Shown here piece after piece: positions 23,501-35,665 of a stretch of 64,000 nucleotides of DNA (position 1 is the stretch's first letter; each line of letters opens with the position of its first letter). The position numbers and the translations under genes were made by a program. The stretch comes from Dromiciops gliroides (Eukaryota; Chordata; Mammalia; Microbiotheria; Microbiotheriidae), in assembly GCF_019393635.1 (NCBI RefSeq), contig NC_057861.1, forward strand, positions 721,468,232 through 721,532,231, in the 5' to 3' direction. Below the pieces are notes generated by a model. It was not told the DNA's origin, made no database searches, and worked only from the letters and a program-made list of their open reading frames with translations.

Positions 23501-24596
23501 ATAGAAATAGAGATGGGGATGGATATAGAGACAGAGTACCAAAGGAGGCATTAGGAGCTAGGGAAAATCAGAAAAGACCTTTTGCAAATTCCATGAAGGA
23601 TTTAGATTTGAAAGAAACACAGAATTCTTTGAGATAGAATTGAGGAGGTCCTTCGAGAACTACAAAATAATATGTCGAATGAAGATGGAAATTACTGTAT
23701 AAAAAATATCAATTGCTTCCTTTTGAGTAGACCATTTAAAAAGGTAGTTTGGACTTTAAATACCAAAGTGAGGAACTTGTATTATGTCTTACAGATAGTA
23801 AGAAATGAAATCTGAAGAACTATCTGAACAGGGTAGTGACACAGTCAAAATTGAGTTATAAAATATTTCCTCCACAATTCTCATTCACAGTTCTTTAGAG
23901 CAACACTCGATGACTTCAAAAGATCCGTGATTTCATCCATATGTATATGGCCTACACTTATGTAAATCATCAGGCCTCTGGTACCTTAGAAGATGATTTT
24001 ATGAATTGTAAGCTAACAATCTTCCTTTGAGGGCCAGTATTTTGGTGAGGAATGTGTTTGAATTCAGCCATGAAGATAATCAGGAGAAAGTGATTTAAGT
24101 ACATAATCAAATCCATTCCAGCCTGGAAGGAGCTGACCAATTTTGTGATTGGATGACATGGCTATTTCAGAAAATAAAATCAAATAGACAACAGAAAAGG
24201 TTTTCAAATTTCTACTGTGAATTGATACAGATATAAGAGTATTTTGTTGAATTACTACAAATAAAGCTAATATCATATTTCTCTTGTTTTTCAAATGAGA
24301 AACTGAGAATAAAAAATTTCTCATGGCATTGTCACAAAGTAAATGGCATCACATTATTACCATTTTTATTTAATGTTCAGAAAAATCTAACCTGTGGCAT
24401 AATATAATATACCGGTCATATATTTAACATTGCATTCTATCTGGGACAGAATAATTGATTTCATACATCTGTTGCTCAAGGTCTGATACAGTGATCCTTA
24501 ATTTATTTCCAATTCTGTCAATATCCTTAAAATATGAGCTATAGTGAAACATATGAGAGGTCTAGATAGGTTAAGCTTCTCTTTCTTTACTTTCTT
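23501..24596. other. Unassigned sequence
   Basis: Parts of 23530-23860 have the purine-rich look of L2-like 3' sequence (AAATCAGAAAAGACCTTTTGC, CTATCTGAACAGGGTAGTGA). The rest holds nothing recognised. Confidence 0.35.
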
Positions 24597-24752
24597 TTTT
24601 TCCCTTATTTTTGGAGGACAATGAGGATTAAGTGACATGCCCAGGGTCACACAGCTAGTAAGTAAGTATCAAGTGTCTGAGTCTGGATTTGAATCTAGGT
24701 CCTCCTGAATCCAGGGCTAGTGCTTTTTCCACTGCACCACCTAGCTTCCCCT
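24597..24752 (-). mobile_element. WSINE-like SINE, antisense
   Basis: GGACAATGAGGATTAAGTGA ... GCACCACCTAGCTTCCCC. Somewhat diverged, with a duplicated GTAAGTAA. It forms an inverted pair with the SINE at 24906-25052. Confidence 0.9.
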
Positions 24753-24905
24753 AAGGATCATCTCTAATATTAAACATTTTAAAATAGCTATCTAAAACTT
24801 TCTCATTTGCTTTCTCATCTAACACTAATCCCTTAGCCTGCTTTTATTTCAATCTGTCCTTATAAACCTACTCAGACATTTTTTTTTACATCAAAAGTTA
24901 ATGAT

Positions 24906-25052
24906 ATGGGGCAGCTAGGTGGCACAGTGGATAAAGCACCGGCCCTGGATTCAGGAGGATCTGAGTTCAAATCCGGTCTCAGACACTTGACACTTCCTAG
25001 TGGTGTGACCCTGGGCAAGTCACTTAACCTTCATTGCCCCTCAAAAAAAAAT
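24906..25052 (+). mobile_element. WSINE-like SINE
   Basis: GGGGCAGCTAGGTGGCACAG head, B box GAGTTCAAATCCGG, tail CATTGCCCCTCAAAAAAAAA. The likely target duplication is imperfect (GTTAATGATAT / GGTCAATGACAT). Confidence 0.92.
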
Positions 25053-28000
25053 GGTCAATGACATGCAAATTTCATCAGTTAACTGAAACCAAAAAGGTTG
25101 TGACATGTGCAATGTCATAAAATGAGTAAGTTATAGAAGAATCAGGATTTGAACTCAGGTACTAAGTAGGTGACAAATACATATCTGTTGATTATTATCT
25201 GTTGGATAAATGAATGAAGGGATATATGAATAGATGATTGAATTTGTATAGGGACTGTTATTCATCTCTTTTTTTCCTGCTACAGTATATAATTCAGTAC
25301 CTTGCAGATAGTAGGGACTAAATCATTGTTGAATTTTAATGCAATTATTCATGAATACCCATCAAAAGTAATATTTAAGAAGGAAATAGTGTATATCAAA
25401 GTGAAGGTATTAAATTTGTGACATAAAATTTATAATCTCAGTGATCTTGCTCATGATTTACCTTATTAAATGAATAAGTAAATATATTGTTAATAACTTT
25501 ATAATTAGCTGCTTTTGACCTACGACCAAATACGCTGCTGTATTCAGTTTTAACATTCTTTATCATTCCATGTATTTCTATATTATTATGTGTATGGAGG
25601 GAAAAAAATTTCATTGTGATAGGTTTGCAGGATATTACAGTTTGAAAACATTTTCCTCATGCTTACCCTACTTTGTTTTTAAAAGGTTTAAAAGATATCT
25701 AATTGCTCACCCTGAAATAATAAGGTTTCTCTTTAATGGCCCAATTGTCTTATCCATCAATTGTAGTCTAACCAACTTGAGTATTTGCATATAGTCTCAA
25801 TATAAAAGTTGGGAAGGAAATAATTATGAAAATATTTTGAAAATTGCTTCATATTTTATAGTTTCGATTGATGATTTGTTCCATTATCACAGCAGGGAAG
25901 TATTCCCTGGCACTAGAAAAAGCCACAAAAAATAATGAATAGCAATTTCTTTTTAGTTTATGTTTGTTTCACTTTTCATAATGATTGCTTTGCTACTATT
26001 CTCAATTATTATGAATGGTAAAAGCCACTTATTAGCTATTATAACACCAAATATATCCCCTGGCCACTTGAGAGCCCAAATTTATATTCTTTATTAAAAC
26101 TGACTTTCTTATGCTTATACGGAAAAAAAAACCATATTATATTATTGTCTTCTTGAAGGACTTAGTCTTTCTCTCTATAGTGTGAGAAAAAAAATAATAA
26201 AAAACCTTCTAGGTAGATATGTAGAAGCCTAGCTGTCTTGATATGTAGAAAAATGAACAGTATAAATTAATGTGGACTTTGCCTCAATTGCTCCTACTTT
26301 TAGACAATATTAATCATTGCACTGATATTAATCATATATCAAGTTATACATTCATATAACTTACCAGGTTATGGAACCAGTATATATTTTTTCTGAAACA
26401 ATGAAAGAAGATAAAACTGCATTATTCTGAATATCTGATTTTTGGTAAACATCGATGTAATTGGAAAGAGAATGTTGCATAAAATATTTTAAGATCTATT
26501 AGAGAAGGGTCAAGGAAAATGGAAGAGATAGAAGAAATTATGACATGGAAATATTTGACAGATCCATGCTTTTTGTGTTTGTGGAGATGAACATACCCTC
26601 CAAAAACACCAATTGGAACTCCTCCATAGCCTTCCATGACTTGCCGCTTGTCAAAAATGATAACCACTCACGAATGAACTACTGGTAATTTGTTTTTCCA
26701 AATTTAGATCAGCTTCTTCTTAGACTATAGCAACATTTTAGTCCAATGCTAATACTGTTTATGTAGCATTTGGACTTTAATAACATATTCCTGAGTGTTC
26801 TTTTGGCAGAGAAATGCAGAAAGAATCTATGTCATAGTCAGATATGACATTGGAGTAGGAAATTAAGGTTGAAAATGGTAATAGTGCTTCTTTTGATAAA
26901 AATAATTGCTCTCTCAAAGTCCAAGTTATTGTCCATGTTGTGGGAGAGGTGAGGAAAGATAAATAATAGAAAGGAATGACATGAAAGTCAGGTGACACCA
27001 ATGAATGGATTAGCACCCGTACCAGTGTACTGCTTCTCTGACTCTAAGAAATTGACAGGGAGGGTCATGTGGTCTATGACGTGATCATAATGATAAACAT
27101 GACATCTAATATAGTTTATCAAAGGGACTTCATTTATCTTTTGCCAGAAGAGAAAATAAAATATATTGGAACAAATCTTAGATGCCATACTCACTTGTTG
27201 CAAATGATGTAGTACTGATTTCACTGACCACAAAAGTTGACCAACCTTAAATGTGCCTAAAATGTCCTTAATATATGGATGAATTCCTTAAGTAGCAATA
27301 ATATTACATAAAAAACTGGAAAACATATTGAATCAATTGTAACAAATAGCTTCATATTGCTTTTTATCAATATCACATTAAGTTTCAAATCATAGAACAT
27401 ACTGACCTGTGTGGAACAATCATTGAAAACAAAATACATTAAAACATAAGAGATTGAAATAATGTAAGGGGAAAAAGTTGAAAGTCCTGAGGTCACATAA
27501 AACCTTTACTTAATGCAAACTTCAGAAATTATAGCTAATATCAAAATAGATGAGAAAACACAACAATAGATTAAAATGATTTTGAAAATGACATGGGCAT
27601 ACTTTGACTGGAATTCCAGTAAGCCCCTGTTGAGTTTGATGGCATGAATCTGAATAGTAGATAAATGACACCAAAACAGAGTACTTAAAAATTAAATCTT
27701 ATGTCTGTAATAATCATAATGAATATATACATTCTTTCACAGTGTTGATAAAAATAGTAAAAAAAAAAATCAAGATCTGCAAACAGAATTTTACATGGCA
27801 GTTATCATCCCAGTAAAAACCAAAGGAGGACAAGTAAAGGTATCAAAGAATAACCATAGGGATAGATGATGAAGATCAATTTGAAAGAAACATACTTGAA
27901 AGACCTATTGAGGATCAACAAGTAATTAAGGACCATATCAATATCTATGCCTGATATTTACAATAAAAGACCTAAATACTATATTGCCAAATGTAAAGAC

Positions 28001-28500
28001 ACACTTATTCTATAAGTGTAGCTCTAGATCCGTGTGAACACACACACACTTACACAGATATCCTGAAAATGAAAGGAAACCAGAAATTTTAGATGCTCTT
28101 CATACTGACTGAAAGTAAAAGCCAAAATGTTAATCTAATATGACAGTCAAAGAATGAAACACACAAGTCAGCAACAACAAAAAATAGTACATTGAGAAGT
28201 TAAAAAAAATAGAAGACAAAAAAAAAAACGAAGAACGTTGAACTGGTCATCTCTTTGGCCTCAAGAATGCCAACACAACAGAAATTCATGTTGGATCAAA
28301 TAAATGATAGAAAGCTCACATACCATGGATACAATGAATGACAGAGGAGTCATGTCAAGAGAGATAAATAAATTTATAGCTTCTCTGCAAAACTGAAAAG
28401 TAGTTGTGTGAGTCTGAATAAGTTCCATACTTACTGATTTAAACAATTCTAAGTAATGAAAGAACTTTACCAACTTGCTCTCATTCACAGATCTGAGCTT
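25053..28500. other. Long AT-rich stretch without assigned features
   Basis: Only weak repeat-tail debris was seen (for example 25290-25340). The short minus-strand open frames at 26422-26667, 26777-27016, 26988-27233 and 27257-27496 have no recognised motif. The part after about 27540 may hold the eroded 5' portion of the retrotransposon relic that is recognisable from 28510. Confidence 0.4.
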
Positions 28501-28509
28501 ACTTTTCTT

Positions 28510-30330
28510 AACAGAGGTCTTCACGTATCTATTACCTAAGAATGGGAACACCAGAAAGCCTTTCAAATACAAACCAATTTTGAGTTTAATAGTTTATGTA
28601 AATCATTCCTAGGTTTTATGACTCAAAAAAATCTATGACCAATTTCCTTAAAACAATAGGTTGGTCAAGAAACAAATAGATTTTTGCATATATGTATATG
28701 TGTGTTCATGTATGTGTATGTGTTTATCTGTGTGTGTGTGTGCGTATATTTTCCCAAAGGATAAGGAATAACTTATCTACTTTATCAACATCAAACAAGG
28801 TAACTAAACATGCATTACAATTTATATTGCCTTCATTAATCTCACAATAATTTTTTGACTCAGTTTATTTCTACAATGCAAATATCTAAGAGATAGAAGT
28901 ATAGGTAAAATATTAGAGCATTTGATGTCCATATTTATAATTGCCCTTTATTTAAAGTATCACACCAACATTATCTATAACAAAATTGCTATAAAACATG
29001 GCATTCTGGAGAAAGTTAAACTCATCATGGTTCTGACTATTCTATTTTTTTTTAGTGAGGCATTTGGAGTTAAGTGACTTGCCCAGGGTCACATAGCTAG
29101 TAAGTGTTAAGTGTCTGAGGCCAGATTTGAACTCAGGTACTCCTGACTCCAGGGCCAGTGCTATATCCACTGCACCATCTAGCTGCCCCACTTCTGACTA
29201 TTCTTAAACCTATTATCACCTCTCTTAACTGTACTAAGTATAACTTTCAAATTACATAGGGAATAATTCCAGAATTATGCCAAAATATCTTACATAGATG
29301 ACATCATTCTATATGTCACTACTGAAAAATAAATTAAACAGCCCCTTCATCTTATGGAATTTTCTATTGTTTTTATCAAGATTTTATTTGGACTTGATAA
29401 ATAGAAAATTATCAATGTAAATAAAATAAAATATAAAGAACGAAGGCTTTGTTGTTTGCATCTGGAAGTCAAGTTGAACCAATAGATGAAGGTAAAACAA
29501 AATATATTTCAATATTCTCTATGTGATAAATATTGAGCATGCATAAATATGTTTTTTTGATCTTGCCATCCTAAAGTTAAAGCTAAATTGAAAAATAATT
29601 TTAAGGCCCTTGATACATTTGCCACATCACTCTTCATTGACACTCTCACAAAGATAAAATGACCATAATATATTTGGAAATTATCTCAATGAAAACCCAT
29701 AAAATAATAATGAACATAAGTACCATCACTATAAGGAAACTATAGAGAGATGAGCACTTCCTAGAGCACATGATAAGTTTTTTAGAGCTTAAAAATGTGC
29801 AAATTTGCTTGAGTGTAAAGCAAACATTGTGCAGTAATAGCAAAGGTTGATAATGGATAAATGCTATCAGATTTTTCAACCATAACTGAGTTTTACCTCC
29901 AATGTTTACTACCAAATGGCTTAGATCAAATAATGAAATTAAAAGGCATTTCATTGGCAACATCTACATGAATTAGGACAATAACATCTCAAGAAAATGT
30001 CAATCTGTTGGATCACATAGATTTGTTTCTGAAAATGGCAATTCAGAAAAAGTCATTGGCAAAAGAAATGAAAGAAACAGCATCCATAAGGAACCCCAAC
30101 CTATGTCAATGTAGGGTATGAAAAGAAATAATAAAAATGTGCAACACATCACTAAAGAATATAAAAAAGTAGGAGCTATTGAATATCTAGAAAGACATGA
30201 TTTGATGGAAAGCATGAAGCTTCAGAACTTTGCTCTTTCATAGAATGACAAAAAATATATCACCATAATATAAACATAACTCTTCAAAACATACTGGGAT
30301 ACTCAACCAATAAACTATATGGCAACTATA
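28510..30330 (+). pseudogene. Dong/R4-like non-LTR retrotransposon reverse-transcriptase relic
   Basis: Conceptual plus-strand translation keeps several reverse-transcriptase landmarks in the right order. From 28523 there is a TYLLPKNGNTRKP block followed by KPI, like the finger/palm entry of Dong/R4 RTs. Around 28850 there is a weak F-DSV. At 29291-29317 there is YIDDIILYV, the RT catalytic box. At 29387-29401 there is FGLDK in the same frame. At 29600-29656, still in that frame, there is KALDTFATSLFIDTLTKIK, resembling the conserved block after the thumb. After removing the SINE at 29044-29204, about 202 codons separate the first block from the catalytic box, near what I expect for this clade. 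Many stops (first at 29330) make it non-functional. No endonuclease domain was recognised. It could be another R2/R4-group element, but L1 and L2 fit less well. The motifs are seen directly; the clade name is inference. Confidence 0.65.
29044..29191 (-). mobile_element. WSINE-like SINE inside the RT relic
   Basis: Antisense copy with the TAGTGAGGCA tail complement. Target duplication ttctgactattct at 29031-29043 and 29192-29204. It interrupts the reverse-transcriptase relic upstream of its catalytic box. Confidence 0.95.
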
Positions 30331-31269
30331 CAACTATAGACTAGCCTGTTTTTTTTTAATTACCCAGATAAAACAAAAATCCTTGAAAAAAAACTATATT
30401 CTAATGGATATTTTCAAGCTATGTAGAACAAAACAATATTTCAAAATATAGAGACCTACTGGAACAGAGAAAAAAACAGATTGAAATACGATCATCTGCA
30501 TGACACTTCTTTTGTCCTATCTCTTATTTATATTATATTCAGGACGGTTACAGTGAGACTGCAGAAAATGTGATTATGTTCCAATATGTTGATTTAATAT
30601 CAAAAAACAATATTTTATGGGCATGTACAATTATCAGCAGAACATTCAATATGAATGAATAATGGCAGAACAATGCCTAGCCTCCTTGAAGCATTTCTAT
30701 TCCAATACCTTCATGTAAGATAGGAATGGTTTTATAATAACAATGATAATCATTATGATTGTAACATATTCATCTGTATGATAGTCCAAATAATATTGAA
30801 TATAAATGAATAATACCAGATTTGTGACTTGTTTCCCATCTATTCCTTTGTGATCTCTATCAGAAAGTTGAAAAGAATAAGAGAAGACAGAAGAGGAGGC
30901 CAGCAAGTATACATTAAGTACCCACGATTTGGCAGGAACTCTACTAGATGTTGAGAATACAAGGACAAAGGCAGTTCTTGCCCTTCTATCAACAGCAACA
31001 CATAAGATCAATTGTGTGTGGGTAGGAGGGGCCACGTGTGCACGTAAGTATTTGTGGTATAGTAAAATTTGATGACATTTTCCTCATCCACATAGCCTTT
31101 AAAATTGTAAGGTATATGTATTTTGCACACCGTAAAATAATTAATTATTTTTTAATGTTTTACTTCTTTATCATCCATAGGCTATTTAAGATTCATGTAA
31201 TTGAAACTACTGACATGTACAAAAAGAGGAAATTTCCCATGGGTAGGTAGAACGAGATTATTTTTTTCT
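30331..31269. other. AT-rich sequence with an L2 fragment
   Basis: 30890-30995 resembles the L2-like opening (AAGTACCCACGATTTGGCAGG). The minus-strand open frame at 30697-31035 crosses it and has no protein motif. Confidence 0.4.
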
Positions 31270-31817
31270 TTTTATTCCTTCTTATTATAGTCTTTATTTA
31301 TTTTGTGAAATGTTTTCTAATTATATAGATTTTAAAGTAACATTTATTTTTTTTAATTTTGAGTTCTAAATTATTTTTCTATCCCTCCTCTTCCTAACTC
31401 CTTGAAAATGTAAGGAATATGATATTAATTATACATGTGCAGTCATGTAGAACATATCATATTAGCCATGAATAAAATAAAAAACACAAAAAAGAAAAAT
31501 AAAGTTAAAAATGTATTCTATATGTACATCAGTTCTCCCTATCTCTGGGGTTAAATAGAATCTTTCATCATGGGTTCTTTGAAATTTTCCTATATCATTG
31601 TTTTGATCAAAGTAACTGATTCTTTCACAGTTGAACATTCTTAAAATATTGCTGTTACTATAGAAAAAAATTTTTTTTCTGGTTCTGCTCACTTCTCTTT
31701 GCATCATTTAATAGAAGACTTCCCAGGTCTTTCTGAAAGCATCCTGCTTGTTATATCTTATAGCAAAATAGAATTTTATCACAATTATATACCACAACTT
31801 GTTTAACAATTCCCAAA
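31270..31817 (-). mobile_element. L1 3' UTR, antisense, left part
   Basis: The order of ATACATGTGCAGTCATGTAG, CTGTTACTATAG, TTCTGCTCACTTCTCTTTGC, TAGCAAAATAGAATTTTATC and ACCACAACTTGTTTAACAAT is the antisense marsupial L1 3' end. It breaks off at AATTCCCAAA, where the ERV-derived block begins. Confidence 0.75.
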
Positions 31818-32348
31818 TAAAGTAATAAGTTTTAGAGAATGTTTCAATTTTTGTTTTATTATGTTTCATGTGTAACAACTAAGATTCTGAATTCCATGAG
31901 ACATATTTTTAAGAACTCTCATTGTTTGATTTGATTATTGGCAAAGCTATTTTAAAGCTGTGTTAAGCTCAATTTTGTAGGAAATTTTCCTGGCTGATTA
32001 CCAGCATCCGCAAATCAACCCCTAAAAAGACTTCCATTCTGAGAATACACCCAGAGGACCCCAAGAACCATCTGAGAGAAGACTTCCAAAGACTTTAAAT
32101 GAACAGTTTTGTTTTCTCGATTTTTATTCCCTTCTGTTGTTATGTATACCATTTGTAATATGTATTCTCTGCAGAGGCCCTCCCTCTGCAGGCCAGTGTC
32201 AAAGTGCCGGTTCATGAGGGACCACCCCTCTGGACAAAATTCCCCTTTCTCCCTTTTCTATATTGTTATTAACATATTGTTTGTTAGCATAGGGTATTAT
32301 ATTCTCTTATTTTTGACTGTTTCATCAACAAAATGTCCCACATTTCTT

Positions 32349-32505
32349 TTTTTCCTTTTTTTTTTTTTTTTTGCAGGACAATGGGGGTTAAGTGACTTGC
32401 CCAGGGTCACACAGCTAGTGTCAAGTGTCTGAGGCTGGATTTGAACTCAGGTATTCCTGAATCCAGGGTCAGTGCTTTGTCCACTGTGCCACCTAGCTGC
32501 CCCCA
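32349..32505 (-). mobile_element. WSINE-like SINE inside the ERV fragment
   Basis: Antisense element with target duplication acatttctt (32340-32348 and 32506-32514). Confidence 0.93.
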
Positions 32506-32533
32506 ACATTTCTTGAAGAAACAAAGGGGGGAC

Positions 32534-32789
32534 TGTAATGATTGGAATAACACCACTTGTTGGAGAGCTACTGTAGGAAAGCTCCGCCATAAGGAGAAGG
32601 TTCCTGGGGGCAAGCCATATGGGTTTTCTTTGGCGTCAGGAAGTGATGTTTGCTTGTGGGAGGAAGAAGGAGCGAGGCTGGCTCTCCTGCTCTCTTTTGT
32701 CAGGACTCAGGTGGAGAGCACATTTTTTCCTCTCATGTTAGAGCTTTCCTACAGCAGCTCTCCAGTAGGTGGTATCATTCCAATCATTA
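32534..32789. mobile_element. Partial F1 LTR joined to an inverted LTR start
   Basis: 32534-32740 reads TGTAATGATTGGAATAACAC onwards and matches the start of the F1 LTR at 44308-44795 read on the minus strand, up to about the end of U3. 32741-32789 is the reverse complement of the first 50 or so bases (GAGCTTTCCTACAG ... CATTCCAATCATTA). The result is a 50-bp terminal inverted repeat with two LTR starts facing each other. Confidence 0.75.
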
Positions 32790-32795
32790 GACTAA

Positions 32796-33340
32796 TTTAT
32801 AGGCATCCCCTCAACTTTTAATTATTTGCCAGCACAAAAAGAGCCTCTATGAATAGTTTTTGTAGAAATAAGTCATTTTCCCTTTTCTTTGATCTCTTTG
32901 GGATACAGACCTTGTAATAGTATTTCTGTGTCAAAGAATATGCACAGAATTATAGCTCTTGAGCATAGTCCAATCTGATAGATGTGAGGTAGTACCTCAG
33001 AGATTGTTTTACCTTGCATTTCTTGAATCAATGGTGATTTAGTTGATTTTTCTTTTTAATATGACTATTGATACCCCTGATTTATTGTCCTGAAAATTGT
33101 CTGCCCATATTCTGTGACCATTTATAAATTGGGGAATGGTTCTAAGTTTTATAAATTTAGCTCAGTTCCCTATATATTTGAGAAATAATGCATTTTTGTG
33201 ACAAATTTGCTCTAATTTTCCCTCAGTTTCCTGCTTTCCCAATTTTGGTTTCATTAGTAATATTTGTCCAAAACCTTATAAAACAATCCCTTTATGAATA
33301 AGCCCCAGTTTGTCATGTATACCACATTATGACTAACTTT
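32796..33340 (-). mobile_element. L1 3' region, antisense, right part
   Basis: Continues the L1 of 31270-31817: GGCATCCCCTCAACTTTTAA, CACAAAAAGAGCCTCTATGA, GATCTCTTTGGGATACAGAC, GATGTGAGGTAGTACCTCAG, TTATAAATTGGGGAATGGTT. The order is that of the antisense 3' end of L1 ORF2/3' UTR. Confidence 0.8.
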
Positions 33341-33614
33341 ACATTGTCAGGGATTAGAAATATCATTTAAAACCAAGTTAAAGATTGAAGGGATGACACA
33401 AAGAGGGATTGGCAATTAGCATATTGAAATGCCTGATAGTATTTGGGAAAAGGTCATAACCAGGCATGACATCAGGTGAAATTGAAGTATATGAAATATG
33501 GGAATACACAGTTCTACAATTTTTTAAAATCAATTGCAGAGACACAGCACAGAGTAAACTTGACTAGACAAAAGTTCATGTTAAAAAAGAAGATGGGTTT
33601 CAATGGACATTAAG
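33341..33614. other. Short unassigned spacer
   Basis: Nothing recognised. Confidence 0.4.
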
Positions 33615-34245
33615 CTCTGTGAACTCAGCAGTGTGAAATGGAAACAAAACAAATAAGCAAGTACATTGGGGCTTTGACTGAATTAAGAAAAGTATTGTCT
33701 AGAACTTGGGAGTTAGCATTTATCTTGTTCTCTGCCTTTGTCAAAACCTATCTGAAATGTGCTCATTTCTGGCAGCATGTTTTAGGAAAGACATTCATTC
33801 ATAAGGTGAAAATCATTCAAGCAGTAACAACCAGGATGGTAAATTGACTAGAGATTGTATGGTAGGAGAATAAAATTTGTAACTGAAAATGTTAGTCTGG
33901 AGAAGAGAAGAATTGCGTAATCACAGACCATAAGTATTTGAAAGGGCTATCATCTTGAAGAGTGATTTTATTTAGGCTGCTTGTTGCCAAAAAGTAGAAC
34001 CAGGACAGACAGAGAAAAGTTGGTCTAAATATAGATATGACTTGAAGAAGTTTGTTAACAATTAGAATTGTTCCACTAAAAATGAAATGGGATGCTTCAA
34101 GAAGTAATGAATTCTCCAAATGTTCATGAAGCAGCTAGATGATCATTTGTCAGGGATGTCATAGAGAAGACACTTGAAAAAATTTGAATTGGAAAGAATT
34201 TGCTCTGAGAGCCTGTTAAATTCTGAAATTTGGTGTCTATAACTG
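33615..34245 (+). mobile_element. CR1/L3-like LINE 3' fragment
   Basis: Blocks in order are AAGTATTTGAAAGGGCTATC, AGAACCAGGACAGACAGAGA, AACAATTAGAATTGTTCCAC and GATGATCATTTGTCAGGGATG. This is the signature of the CR1/L3 3' end shared by old amniote genomes. Confidence 0.75.
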
Positions 34246-35536
34246 CTTCATATAGAGAAGGAGCCCACAAGTATAGGTTCAGGAAAACTATGCTTTAAAC
34301 AAGTAAATGACTATATCCAATCCATAGATCTTGTCTTCAGAGAAGAATCAGTCAGTCCTAATAAAGATCCTTTTGAAATATATGTCTTAGAAAAAGTATG
34401 ACCCTTCAGGTTAGCTCTATATAGCACCTTACTTTTTGAGACCAATCTGACATCCTGACTGAATATTTAGAGGAAAGTTGGCCAAAAACAATTTTTCCCA
34501 TTTAAGTAGTTCAGTGCTAATCTCATTTTATATTTTGGGCACATCTCACTTTATCCAGATAAACAAACAAAAAAAACACTTGTCAATAAAATATGAGGAA
34601 ATATTAATATTGATACACAGAAAACAATGCTAAGGGAAAAGGTTATATATCTTAACAGTATGTTTATAAATAATTCATTAAAAAAGATGGTCTGTTATAT
34701 TCCTTCTGAATTACTTCATTTTTTTTTCCTCTTTGCTGACCACTCAATGTATCATAACAGTCCTTTGTGGGCCTCAAAACTCTAATACATGAGATTATCC
34801 TAAAGGATACCAAATGTTATGTCCCCTAGATGGGATGATCAAAGCTATGACTAAACTTAATATAGACATCACTTTTTTAATGCTACCATGGAAACCTGAG
34901 TTGTCAGGAGAGATTTTTTTTAAAGTACAGGCTCCATGCAGATCGACCACTGCTGCTAAATAATTAATATAAATTCATTTGATCACTCATATTTGATGCT
35001 TTCCTACTGCTTCCTTTTTTTGATAATCAGAACTTGCCTTCTGAAAATACTTGGCTGATTTGCCTTGCTGTTTTCCCTTTTATTTTTTCCCCACAAAGGG
35101 TTTATTGTAATTTTTTTTATCCAAGATATCATTCATTTCCATTCTACACTAATTATTAGCATTCAATAGTGTTTCACTTCCTGATGTTTGAGAACAAAAG
35201 ATACTACAGATGTTATTGTGCTTTGGGGTTTCTATCATTGTAGAAGCTTTAATCTCCAAAGGGTACTTTTCATGGAGTCTCTATGGGCTGAGTATGCAAT
35301 TTAATATGTAGTTCCTAAATAAGATTTAGCAACTGTACACTAGTGCAGAAAGACTTTTCAATAGTGCCACCCAACTGCTATAGAGCCAGATGAATTTCCC
35401 TGTTTTATTCCATACACAACTGACAGCTGCCATGGCTACTTGCACAATAGATATTATTGCATGGTTTAGAATTGTATTCCAACTGCCTAATAACAAACAA
35501 TAACCCTACAGAATAATGGAAGGGAATTTCTACATT
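34246..35536. other. Unique AT-rich sequence; possible conserved noncoding part
   Basis: No repeat was recognised. 35290-35520 is complex, non-repetitive and contains homeobox/SOX/POU-like words (ATAATTAATAT upstream, AACAATA, TTGCATGG), so it is a candidate conserved element. This is a guess from texture only. Confidence 0.3.
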
Positions 35537-35665
35537 TCATAGAATCATAGATATAGAGCTAGAATGGACCTTTGAGGATGCCTTAAATCACTTGCCCAAA
35601 GTTATACAGGTAATGAATAACAGAGATGGAAATGCTCTGACATGAAATCCAGTGTTCTTTTTTAA
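35537..35665 (-). mobile_element. MIR-like SINE fragment
   Basis: ATAGAATCATAGATATAGAG, then GCTAGAATGGACCTTTGAGG and TTGCCCAAAGTTATACAGG, the antisense order of the old SINE also seen at 46358 and 59328. Confidence 0.6.

Larger units (their letters stand above)
31818..32795 (+). mobile_element. Defective ERV fragment inserted in the L1
   Basis: The block splits an otherwise continuous antisense L1 (left CAATTCCCAAA, right AATTTATAGGCATCCCC). The stretch 32109-32345 shows a hydrophobic, membrane-anchor-like open segment just before the 3' end, as expected for the degraded tail of an env region; this is inference. A SINE lies at 32349-32505. After it comes a polypurine tract (AAAGGGGGGAC, 32523-32533) that abuts an F1-type LTR start. 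No intact viral gene is present: gag, pol and most of env are missing. Confidence 0.6.

Noticed and set aside
32441..32821. A 126-codon plus-strand frame
   Set aside because: It runs from a SINE through a partial LTR. It contains no viral or cellular domain and is noncoding in origin.
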